Part shown: piece after piece, positions 32,851 through 45,000 of the stretch
Layout of the letters: every line of letters begins with the position of its first letter
Position numbering within the stretch: the stretch's first letter is position 1
DNA from: Promerops cafer
Lineage: Eukaryota > Chordata > Aves > Passeriformes > Nectariniidae
DNA: 64,000 nucleotides
NCBI GenBank assembly: GCA_013398275.1
Contig: VZSE01012476.1
Location: 2,380,644-2,444,643 of the forward strand
Reading direction: 5' to 3'
Position numbers and translations under genes: made by a program
Notes under the pieces: model-generated
The model's database searches: none
What the model was told of the DNA's origin: nothing
The model's input: only the letters and a program-made list of their open reading frames with translations

Positions 32851-35358
32851 TCTGTAATGCAAGGTTATTGCTTAACTGGAGCGAGGGAGAGCTGCTTCCC
32901 ACTTCTTGCTGGAAATGAGTGCGTGCGGGTTATTATTGCGCTTAAAAATCACTGTCTACTAGACTGATAATTTTCTTGACTATTGCTTTATTTTTCGTTG
33001 ACAGCGAAACATCCCCATTATCTTGTTTTCCGGACTTCTGTACATCTAAATGTAGTATAAAAAATACTGTCTGTAACTATGGAATGGCCTCTTCCACTTT
33101 AAAGGAACAACATGTTCTGCAGAACCTATTCCTTTACAGTGCTCACTGATCCCTAAGGTTTAATAAATGAAAACAAGATAAATGCTAAAAAAGAAGTTAC
33201 GTCCAGGTCACAAGTGTTGGCATTGTTTGTTCCTAAAAGGTTTTTCTCACACTTTTTTTTTTCCTAGAACAAATGATTTTATTTCTTTGTTACCACACTT
33301 ATGTAGTGCTATGAATTTTTTCTTCTTTCTGTTCAGGAGTTATGTGTCTGTTAAGATTTCTTTCATACTTTTAATTTTCATCTACTTTTATTTAGGAAAT
33401 TCTTTTGGACTTTTTAACACATCTTGGTCAGGAATAAAGTTCTGTGTTTCTCTCAGTGGCACATATTAACATTTTTAATTTGAGCTGCAGGAACGTTAAG
33501 TAATTCCTTGGCAACTTCAGGTATGAAAGCTGCCTGACCTCTGCAGACTGTAGTTTATCACTTCAGGCTACACACAGGCTCTTAAGAACTGTTGGGGTTG
33601 TTTTGGCAGTCAACCTTTGGACAGCTCTCTCTAACTTAAAATGCTGTGTTTCTTTTGATCATGTTGGAGGATAAGGTGGCTCAGTTGCCAGACTTGCATT
33701 ATCATTTCACTCTTGGCTATTTCTCTAGTGCTTCCTGGGTTTGGTTGGTCGGGTTTTTGTTTGGTTTTTTTTTGTTTGTTTGTTTGTTTGTTTGTTTGTT
33801 TTTTTTTTGTTGTTGTTGAAGGTCATAACACTAATTTACACTCCAGGTGAGGATGAAACTTGAAAATGTCATGGAAGCCCAAACTAAAATTTTTTTAACT
33901 CCTGAAAAAAACCCAAAAAACTAACTCTGAAGTATTTGGCACTAATGCTTACTAGTGTGTCTTGGTAATATGGTTTGCTTCTAGCCATAATCTTAGTTTT
34001 ATATAATTTTATTTCATGTTTACCTGCAAGTTGTGTACTTTATCTTTTCTCACTCAGTTATAGAAATTTTTGACCATGGCTTTTAGTGTTTTCTTGCAAA
34101 AATGAAGGGTTGTGTTAGATCTAATAATTGGAAGCTAAATTTGTTTTGACTGTGTTTAGTTTCAATGTAGTTTCATTGTTGCTTACAGGAGCATTTTGAT
34201 GTTGGTTTCTCTGTTGAATCACAGAGATTTCATTTGATGTTTTGTATCACCACTGTACAGGTGGAGTAGAAGTAATTGTATATTTGAGATGTTTAGAGTT
34301 ATGTCTTCCCCTGCGTTGGCTAAGTGACCATTATGGACCAGTCATGACAAATTAAAAGGTGATTAAACAAGGTCAGCAGCTTCTCATCTGCTCTTCTTTG
34401 GAGTGTTGAGCACAGTTGTCTGCTGGTTTCTTATAAAAATAACACAAGTCTGGAGTATAATAAAATTGCATAGACTGTTTTTAAAATAGTATTATCTGCT
34501 TCATAAATTGCATCTGTCCCTTGATGGTGCTTGATTGGAGAAGGGTAGGTATAGTCTGTAAAATAAATATTTGAAGTGCTCTTTAGCACTTAAGACAGAC
34601 TTTTGGAATTATTGTGGTAGTGGAGAACAGAAACACTGAATTTCTCTGATATTGCATGTTGAGCTTAATTAATGCTTTATGGGCCATGTGCTCTGCATAT
34701 GTTTAAAAACAAAACAAGCTACAGACCCAAACCAACAACTTTTATTATGAATTGGATGATACCTTATATAAGTTATTATTTAACTGGCTTGGAAAGTATG
34801 TATTTCTTATTGCTGGAGACTAAGGAATGTAAAGTATGTATTAAAATGGAATATATCTGTGATATTTTGTGAAAAGACTGTGTATTAATAAGCCTACAGT
34901 GGAGTGTAAAGCAACATGACATGTTAACTAGTAGCACTAAATGCCTTGTGGCCTCTCGGGAAATCTAAGACCTGAAGCTTGTCTGTTTTTATGTACGGGT
35001 GATAGAAATCTGTGCATGACAGGTTTATAAGTAACTAAGTACTGGCAATATCATCTTGTAGTGCTAGTGTCTGAGAGAGCCAATAACATGCTGGTTACTT
35101 GTGGAGAAAGCATCACTTCAGAATAGCTGGGTGCTGTTGTGAATCTGTTTCAGAACAGGTTAGAAGTGGAAGCATAAAATTGGATTAATTTCTGTGGCCA
35201 TTAATGTGCTTGCTCTGGCTTGTGTAGTTGGCTTGGAAATAGAGTATTAAAAAATGCAGTAGTTAAGTTTTTGTATCAGTGAATGTTAAATTACTATCTC
35301 TGATATTTGATTCTATGTGCAGAGGTAAATAGTAGGTTTTTTTTTTCTCTTTAATTAG
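32851..35358. other. Probable TGFBRAP1 first intron
   Basis: AT-rich sequence between the CpG island and the start-codon exon. It contains a (GTTT)n microsatellite at about 33767-33815. The short open frames (for example 33182-33469) are T-rich and not convincing. Nothing else recognised. Confidence 0.6.
33767..33830. repeat. (GTTT)n microsatellite with flanking T and GTT runs
   Basis: About seven consecutive GTTT units, flanked by T runs and followed by (GTT)n. Length polymorphism is likely. Confidence 0.9.
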
Positions 35359-36060
35359 ATCACCCAGAAGACACAATGAGCGTTAAAGCTTTCAAGCTGG
35401 TTTCTGCTGTTGAGCGGGAGATGTTAATGGGAGACAAAAATTACATCAACATCGAGTGCATTGAGTGTTGTGGGAAGAACCTCTATATTGGAACCAATGA
35501 CTGCTTTATCTATCACTTTCTGTTGGATGAAAAGGTATCGACAGCTGGAAAAATAACTTTTGCTGCCACCAAGCAACTACACAAATACCTGGGTTTAAAG
35601 AAGCCTGTGAGCGAGTTGAAAGCAGCCTCTGCCCTCACCAGACTGCTTGTGCTCTGTGACAACACGATAACACTAGTGAACATGATCAACTTGGAACCTG
35701 TCCCCACTGGTGCTAGGATCAAAGGAGCTGTGACATTCACTCTGAATGAAAACCCTGTGAGTGGGGATCCTTTCTGCGTTGAAGTTTGCATTATCTCGGT
35801 CAAGCGTCGGACCATTCAAATGTTCATGGTGTTTGAAGACAGAGTCCAGATAGTGAAGGAAGTGTTTACTCCAGAACAACCCTGTGCTGTGGCTGTAGAT
35901 GGTTACTACTTATGCCTTGCCCTTACGACACAGTATATAATTTTGAATTATAATACTGGCGTCTCCCAGGACCTATTTCCTTATTGCAGTGATGAGAAAC
36001 GGCCAATTGTGAAAAGAATAGGCAGACAAGAGTTTCTGTTGGCTGGCCCCGGAGGCCTAG
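35359..36060 (+). CDS. TGFBRAP1: TGFBRAP1 coding exon 1 (codons 1-228) with 17 bases of 5' UTR
   Basis: The acceptor TTTAATTAG precedes ATCACCCAG; the ATG at 35376 has A at -3. It encodes most of the CNH domain, including NENPVSGDPFCVEVCIISVK and RRTIQMF, nearly identical to human, and ends at GGAGGCCTAG with a GTGAGA donor (phase 1). It is by far the largest coding exon of the gene. Confidence 0.96.
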
Positions 36061-39000
36061 GTGAGACTAAGGATTTTAATTTTTTTGCAATTTTTTTAAC
36101 TTTGTTTCTCTGAATTTCTGAAGCAAAGCTTTAGTAATTAAGTGTTATGCATAATAATGATGCTTTTTTTCACAGGTCTATATTGGAATGCTGAGATAAA
36201 AAGGGGGATGGAAAATTTTTGATACTTAGTACTATTATACGTCTATAATACTGTTATAACTGTAAAAAAACACACTAAGTATTTTTTAATGCACAAGATT
36301 TTATTATTCTTTTTATTCTAATCATGTGTTTTATTTTAATCAGAACTTCATTTCATTGTATCTTGCAGCCGTTAGCAAGAAAGTTGTTGGGTACCAAGTG
36401 AAATTTCAGAGATTGATAGACAATCTGTAGTGAATAGGGGGACTGGGTAGTGGTAGCCCCACGTTGCTACAAAATTGTTCAATTACTGTAGATGAATTAA
36501 TTTTTTCCTCAGTTGCTATTCAGAGGAGCTTATATGAAGTCCATTTTGCAAATTTTATCACATTCACAAGAAGGTATGTTGTACTACAGTGTTAGTAAGA
36601 AATTTTAGTGCAAGTAAGTTGCATCCTAACTCCTATGGTAGTAAATGCTGTCCTAACTGTAGGTGTGATCAGATACTACTGTTTTTATGCTCCCATTTGC
36701 TTAATATTTTTAGTAGTATTTATCAGCTCTGTGTTACAGACAATGATAGTTTAAGTATTGCAAAACCAAAGTTAAATCATGTGAAATCATGCTCTTGTCT
36801 AAGAGATGACTGTAAGGACTACTGTAATCTATCTAAATCAACAATATGCAATGAGGTCGGTAATCTTGAGCTTTTTTTGGAAAAGCTGCAATATCCCAGA
36901 GCTGACAGACCACAGGCAGAATGCTTTCATGCTGTTTGCCATATGACTCTCCTTTCAGGAGACACTGTTTCTGTATTTTCCCTGAAACATTAGGAATAGC
37001 ATGGCACAGAGTTCACAGCGATTTAGGTTCTTAATTTGGGTTTTTAATATAAATTCCAAAGAAAATCAAATGTGCAATATAAATTCGAAAGAAAATCAGT
37101 TGCTTATATTGAAGTTTTGCTTCGTGACCAGAATGCAAGTTGTACATCAATTCACCAGCTTTTCTCTAAAGAAGTAGACTCTCAGTAGAATTTGAATTTA
37201 TGTGAGTTAAAGATGTTCCAAGATGAACTTGGACTTTTTTTTCAGATACAGGGCTTTTCTAAGTCATTTTGGCTGCCCACTTCCTATTAAAGCTCTTAGT
37301 TGTTTTAAATATGGACATGAATTTTTTGACATTAACTGTTTTAGTAGTGCTAGGGAAGTTAAAACTTGTGAATTAACCTATTTTCTGTGAAGATTCCGTT
37401 CTTACTTTAATTTTTAAATTTTTTTTAGGCATGTCAAACCAGATTCCATTCAAGTAATTTCTCTTTTCTTTTTTTTTCTTTAAGAGTATAATTTCAAAAG
37501 CATAATTGTATTTAGTTAGGAATCATAATTTTATTTAGTCTGACTTTTGCTTTTGTCTGTTGTACTGTAAGAGAGACACATGAAAAGAAGGTTACTTATA
37601 AAGTCCAACATCCTTGTTTAAGTAGAATGTTGGGTATGGGAGATCTTAAGCAAGTGCACTTCTGCTTGTGTAAACATGCTATAAGCCACTCTTTTCCTCA
37701 TGATACAGGCAAAGTCTTTCTTGTACTGCCTCAGAGACCTTTTAGAGTATTTGCTATCAACTGTGTAGTTTTTCCTTGCTTAATTCATCTTTTTTTATCT
37801 CCTCTTCTCTATTCTCTACATCTCCACTGATGTTTTGACTAAGTATTATCCATCTTGCTTTTCCTTCTTTGGCAGAATTCCTAGTGTCTTTAACACTTGT
37901 CTCTTTGAAGTTATGAAGATGGATGGGCACCTTTATAGTAGATAAGCATTGTGTATCTTGGTATCTCAGGTGGGCCTCTGCTGTGGAATGCGTGGACTTG
38001 AAAAGGCTTGGTGTAAATCTTCAGTTCTAATTTTGATTTGCTTTCACATGTCTCATTGATCAGAGCATGCTAGTTTGGCGCTTGGTAGACCGTCTATGCT
38101 AAGTTTAGCCTCTTTTACAGAGGTGGAGATATCCTGCATTAATGTATTTGGTTTTAGCGTGTTTAAAGTCACATTTATTTGTATTAATTTTCTTTTGACT
38201 TAAGACTGGAATTTAGATTGGCAAAAAGCAAGTGCTCAAAATGATAAAGTAAAGCATCTGAATTTATTGTGTATGTAACCTTTTTCTTTACTTGGACATT
38301 GGATTTTAAACTGATTGTTAGAATTGTTCATAGTGGATCCTTAGCCATTTGGTACTTTGTTGTCTTTACTTAGAGTTAGTATTTAGCTCATTCTTTCAAA
38401 AGGAGGAGGAACTTCATTTTTGGTTCTTCTTCATTCTGCCCAGTAATTAATTAATTTACAGTTGAAAACCAGTCCTTTCTGATATGTATGAAACTGCTTA
38501 CCAAAATTCAGGGTTTAGTTTGTGAATCTCTTGTTGCATGTTTTTAATCAGATTACCTGCTGTACAGAAGCTTTCAGTGTTTAAAATTACAGCAGACACT
38601 TCTTGATATTGGCACAGGATATGCTTCCCAGCACCAGCTGGAGCAACTTTCCCAAAAGGTCTGAGGTGTTGACTCATGCTGAGCTCCCAATGGAGGATGC
38701 AGCTCCTCACACCTTGAACTGAAGAGAGTGCCTCCTGCCTCTTGCTGAGACTGGAGCAAGGAAAAATTCTGTCCTTGCCCATATGTGTGCTTGGTTGAGG
38801 ATTTCTGTTGCCAAGTAAACGAGATGCAGTAGGAGGTCAGCAGAGTACATGGCACCAGAGATGGCAAAAAGGAAGTTCAGTCTTCTTCAGGACCCAGGCA
38901 TGAGCCTCCAACCTCCAGCTGTACAGAGGGGAAGGACAGGCTGAGTCTCTGCTGTTCTGTGATGGCTGACACTGGAAACTCGTGACTTCCGATAATTGGA

Positions 39001-42000
39001 AGAATTCTCCTCTGCTTGCTGATCTACATCTGTATAATGTGCTCAGTGCTTACAGTAGCAGATGAAAAGCAGGAAGTTCTGTCCAACAAATCATCCAAGC
39101 CTGTACAATGTAGTAGTACCAGGAGGAATTAGCAAGTAATAGTAGTGGCAAACCCCCTCATATTGGAGATGAGGGTTTTCTCATCAATCCTGCCGGTAAG
39201 GAAGAACATCCTGAGGAGGAGTACCTGGATAGTGCAGATCACCAACAGATTGTACAGCTTGTGGTGATGGGTTTTGTCTTTTAGGGCTATGGATCCCTGT
39301 TTAAGGAAGAGATGGGATCCACCAGGTCAAGTGAGGCAAAAGTGTTTTTGCCATCTTGACTGAGCAACATGGTGAGTTGGATTTAGATTAGGCATGGTAG
39401 TGGTGGTAGGCTCTGTTGGCAAACAAATCAGTGCAAGACGGTGTGATAAGAGACTTCATAAGCAGTAAACAGAGCTGAAGAAGTTCTGCTTCAGGCATAT
39501 GCAGAGAAAGAAGTCTTTACAAAACATCGTGGTAGTGGGAGCTCTCACTTTTTCTGGGAAATCAGCACAGCTGTGTTTTAACAGCTGAGATAAGGGTTAC
39601 CCTTCACATGGGAGTAGGAAGATGTGATGGGATGCCTTGGAACAAAGGAGGAGGCAGATGAAAGTTTATGGATTTGGGTTAGAGAGCAAACTAACATGGG
39701 TGAGCAAACTCATTGTGGTGAATGCCTGGAACAGACTACTTCATCAGGAAAAAGATGTAGGTAAGACTCTCTTTAGGTAACAGGAAGAAATCTACATTTG
39801 CAGGCTGTGGTTTTTAGGGTACAGTTGAACCACTCCATTTGGTGGTTCTAAAAGGGCAGCATAGCAGGAGACAAGCAGGCCAGGAGTTTTCCAGAGTGCA
39901 CTGATGGTGACTAAGGAGATGATGAAGGGGTGTGCTCTGTTGAGCATCAGTGTGTTATCAACATTGTTCTCCTACAGAATCCAAAACAGCAGCTGCTAAG
40001 AAGAAAATCAGCTCTATCCAAAACCAGGGCAGGGGCCAATGTCCATCTGGCATTGGCTGCTGAACACCATGAAGGGCAACCAAAAGAGCTTCTATGAGCA
40101 CATCAGCAGCACAGGAAGGCTAGTGGAAGCCCACTCTTAAATGGGGTGGAGGACCTGATGCCAAAGGGCATGGAAAAGACTGAGGTGCTTAATGGCTTCT
40201 TTATGTCAGTCTACTGGTATGACCTTCTTTCAGGAATCGTCAGCCCTTAGGAACAGTGGGAAAACCTGCCCTCAGCAGAGAAGGATCAGGTTATGGAACA
40301 TTTAAATAAACTGGACAGACAAATCCATGGGACCTGATGGGATATTCTCATGAATTCTTGAGGGTGATGGTCGCTGTCATTGTGAGGCCAATTTATTATC
40401 TTTGAAAGGTTGTGATGATCAGAGGATATTCCTCAGAACTGGAAGAAAACAAATGTTTTCACTCCTGCCTTAGGTGATCAAGAGAAAGGACCCAGGAAAG
40501 TACAGCCGGCTGTACCCTGATCCTCAGGAAGGTGATCTGAGAAAATCCTGGAAACTGTTTCCAAATATACAGAGGGCGAGAATGTGATTTGAAGTAATCC
40601 ATGTGGATTTAAAAAGGGGAAATTGCCTGACCAGACTGTCTTCTGTGATTAGACGCCAGCTTGGCGAATGAGGGAAGAGCGGTGATCCTGTGAAGTTCAG
40701 CAAGGCTTTGATGGTCTCTGCCATGACATCCTTTGTAGACAAGCAGATGAAGAATGAGCTGGAGAAACAGTTGAGGTGGATTGAGAGCTTGGCTGAAAGA
40801 TTTGTAGTCAGCAGAGTGCAGTGTGCAGCTGGAGGCCAGTCACTAGTCTTGTACCCCAGGGGGCCAATGCGAGGTCAATACTTACATCATTTTAACAACA
40901 TGGGTGGTAGGGAAGGGCACACCTTCAACAAGTTTGCAGATGATGCAAAATATTTCTGTATCTCTTGGTGCTGAAAACAGTGTAGCTTTGTTTCAGGTAA
41001 CGCTTGTAATTCTGGGGTAGCCTAAGCAATTTTTAATATGGAATTGATTGCCAGCCTCATTCAAGTTTCATCAGATGCATTCCTGTACTATAAAAAGGCT
41101 GTGGTTTCTGGTTGTAGTTATGCTTATTGTTATCCTTAGGTGAGAGCTGGATGAAGACAGAAAATACATCATTCTGCCACAGAAGCCCTAGCTATTGAAG
41201 GCAGAGGGATGTAGAGAGACATTGACTTGAATGCATCTCTTTTCACTTCCATAAAGGATTTTTTGATTACCTAAAAAAGAGATTTTGCATTTAAAAAAAT
41301 ATGGGGTTTATAATTGTGTTAGAACATCACAGAAATAGAAAAGCCTAAGAATTAGTCTTTCAAATATAATAAGCCCTAAGTTTACTACTGGTTAGTATGT
41401 ATTTACTACAGGTTTTCTCCCATGTTTTGAAGTGGGATTATATCGTGGAATGACAACTGAAGGCCTTTATAACTGGACAGTACATTTTGCCTGACATAAA
41501 ATTTTACGTTTGAGTAATAAAAATATCAAGATCTATAGAGTAAATTAGGAATTATATATTACAACTTAGAAAGTGTTTTCTGTAAGGTGCTCTGGTCGAA
41601 AAGCTGATCATTGTAAAAAGAACCCTTAGTCAAGGGGAAAGGGCTGATCATTTGAAAGCCGCTGTAAGGGATCCAGAAGCTTGGTCTCTACACTGTAATT
41701 CTGTAGAAGTCTACAACCTTCTGTTTTGTTTTCTGTTTGCCTTTTTTTTTTCCCATTCCAAGGAGGTCCTTGTACCCAGCTCGCCTTGCCTCATTATCCT
41801 CTGTTTGGAAGAGATTTTGTAAATTGAATAACATAATCTTTTAATCTCTTCTGTTCTTTAGAGCTCAGACTTATTCTGCCAGCTGTCAAGTGGCTCACTG
41901 CTGCCAAAGATCAATTTTCATGGGCATGTCTTTATAATGGCATGAGAATACATGGTTTAAGGGGTACAAATTCATATTTAGAACAGAAATTTACTCTGTG

Positions 42001-45000
42001 CTGGTAAATATTTATGGAACTAGGCCTGAAAATTGTGACTGAAATTTCTCTTCAATTAATGTCTCAGAACTGGGAAATATCAAGTAGTGTGAATAGAACC
42101 AGTGGCATGTGGTCCTAAATCAATTTAAAAGGTTGTTAAGCTAGGAGAAGAATGGAAGACAGAATAGACATAAGGAAATGTAATGACAAAAAAACACCCT
42201 GCAAATTAACTGAAGCTTTAATGTGGTTATTCTGAAGACAGCATAGGAGTTATCACTGGGATAATAGAAAGTCTTTACTCTGTGCTGCTTTATACACAAC
42301 CTCTGCATTTTTTCAAATGATTGAAAATGCAGATGCTTCACAGGAAGTGACTCACCCCAAGGAGCTGGGCCCTTGTTCTCTGAAAATGTTGGCTGTAGCA
42401 AAAGTGGAAAAGTGTAAGTAAACAATTGTGTCCACTAAAATGCTATTTAGACATTGGACACTACAAGAACAAACACATCTGCATGGCCAGATAGGTCAGA
42501 TGGTGCAGGTCTGCAGCTCCTACTAAGGCAAGATTGCCTGAAAGCTGAGTCTCAATAAGTGTTACTCTTCTTAAATGAATTCAAACTACATGGCATAATT
42601 TCTTTAAGAAAGCTCTTACACTTACTAAACTTGAATAATTCTTGCTAGTTTGTTTCAGTATTTCTCAGTTTTTGGCATTGTTTGTTCCTGTGCTGAAGGA
42701 GAATTAAAAAAAAAAAAAAAAAGAGCTGAATTAACCAACATATCTGTCAGGTCCAGGGAGGTGTGATGTGTTGTCATCATGCTGCCTGATACTGCACCTG
42801 CTCTGAGACTTTCCATTGCTGTACCGTGGTACCCTGCTTTATGTTGGGAAAACAACAGTCTTCAACTAGCATGAGCCTGAGGCTTTGTTTTTCCCTCCTT
42901 GTAGGCATGTTTGCTACTGTAGATGGGATTTCACAGCGCGCCCCAGTGCACTGGTCAGAGAATGTGATTGGGGCAGCTTTGTGCTTTCCTTACGTGGTTG
43001 CTCTCGATGATGAATTCATTACAGTGCACAGCATGCTGGACCAGCAGCAAAAGCAAACCCTGCCTTTTAAAGAAGGTCACATTCTACAGGACTTTGAAGG
43101 TATTAAAAAGGACACTTTGTTGCATCAGTAAATCTGGAACAACCACTGCAGTCACTTGGGTTTGTTTTTTAAACAAAGTATCTAACAAGTATGTTGACTG
43201 TTGAAACTTTTATTGCAAATGCTTTCCTGGTTAGATTCCTTGCAGACTTCAGTAATTCAAAATTCCACACTTCTAAAAAAATGTATGCTCATTCAATGTG
43301 CTGTAATTGTCAAGTTAATTATTGGGTAGGAGTCTATGGAGTTCAAACTTTGTCTTGTAACTTGATTATTTCTTTCAAAGGAGCAATGTTAATTTAATGC
43401 TACAACTCAGTAATTGTGACCTACAGGTATTTGTCCATTGACTATCCTGACAAAATTATTAGATATTAGAAAGGCATACAAAAGAAAAGTAATTTTTAAA
43501 ATGTCTATGTAAGAGGTTTAAAATTGGATGTTTCACATAGAATTGTTAACCAAAAAAGTGCAAAAATTTCTATTGATCTGTTCTTCAGTTGAAAACTCTT
43601 AAATGTGGAGTATACTATGCTACTATTTTTTTTTCCAGAAAAGCTACAAACTCTAGCACTGTGAACTGTATATTACTTGCCAGACTTAATGTACGGCTTA
43701 AAATTTTCAAGTATAAGCCTGGCGAAATACCTGTTAGTTAAAAGTTCCTACTCTCTGGAATCTGGACAGTAATTTCAGTGGCCTTACCAACTTAGTTCAT
43801 CATGAGTGATTCTAGACAATTTCACTTACTTCCAGGGAACAAAATCTGCTGTAACTAAATAAATTTACCATTATCTCTGTATTTCTAGTAAACTGTACTA
43901 TCGAGTAAATGTGTAGCAGCAAAGGTCACTTTTGGGGCTTTAACTCTGTTTAGGTTCTTGTATCTTAAATTGTGTATTTTAAAGCTTATTTCTGAAATTA
44001 CTTTATTCTGTAGAGGCTGTAAATTGAATATATTTGTTTGTTCTGTCCAGGAAAGGTGATTGTTGCTACTAACAAGGGTGTGTATATCTTGGTGCCACTA
44101 CCTTTGGAAAAACAGATTCAAGATCTTCTAGCTAGCCACAGAGTGGAAGAAGCCCTTGTTCTAGCAAAAGGAGCTCGAAGGAATATTCCAAAAGAGAAAT
44201 TTCAGGTTTGTCCTTCCTTTAATTTTCATGAAAACTTAGATTTCACAGTGGAATCTTGTATTCCATGGGTCAAGTGACTGGAGAATGTGGGGGAGGAATT
44301 TACATTGTAGAGAAGTTGTAATACCTTTAATGATTTCAGCCTGAGGAAATAGGTATTCTGCTAAATTGTTTTGTACTTGTAGAAGCTGTGACGTTGGCAG
44401 GTTTGAATGCTATTGTTCTTCTGGGGTTTTGTTGGATTTTTTCAAGTGTGTAACTTGAAAACAAAGCAAAACCAGAAACCTCGTGGCAGAAAATCCAAGA
44501 AAATCTAGTACCTTCTTTGGTACTAGATTCAGTTATTATTTGCTATTCCTGTTTAAAAAATGTATACTTTATTTCAAATTAGGATTTTGAAATTTTACTT
44601 TTTTTATTGAAGGTTCTCACCATATCCTAAGTAGCACTTAACTTCAAAGTTAAGTGATGGGAAATCTTAAGGAAATGCATCTTACTTCCAAGCTCTTACA
44701 AGTAGTGCTTGTACTGCTGTGTAACTCAGATTTAAAGGTTTTTGTGTGGTGAAGTGTCTTACAAACTCTTTGATTACAGTGTTGATTAAGATTTGTACTC
44801 ATTTCCTTCTGCCTCTGATTTATATTGCCATACATAGTCTACTGCATTTGCTCCTATTTAGAGACTTGTAAAAAGCAGCATGACATCTCTACTCATGGAG
44901 TAGATGAATGAGTATTTGACTTAGTTTCTTTCCTATTGTAAAAGCAAAATTTGATCTGTAACCTGCAGAAAATCTTTGTTTTTCCTTTTTAAAATATACT

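Larger units (their letters stand above)
36061..42904. other. TGFBRAP1 intron after coding exon 1
   Basis: 6.8 kb. It holds the decayed CR1 ORF2 region at about 38900-40975 and an A17 run at 42706-42722. The first 2.8 kb and the last 1.7 kb show nothing recognisable; the open frame at 36589-36993 has no family signature. Confidence 0.75.

Noticed and set aside
32236..32967. Open frames of 208 and 141 codons around the gap
   Set aside because: One runs through unknown bases (N translated as X), the other through a G run in a CpG island; neither has protein-like content.
35513..35815. 100-codon - strand open frame inside TGFBRAP1 exon 1
   Set aside because: It is fully contained in a conserved exon on the other strand, a shadow frame.
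36589..36993. 134-codon + strand open frame in a TGFBRAP1 intron
   Set aside because: Cysteine-containing but without a regular zinc-finger spacing; not similar to any family I know and flanked by ordinary intron sequence.
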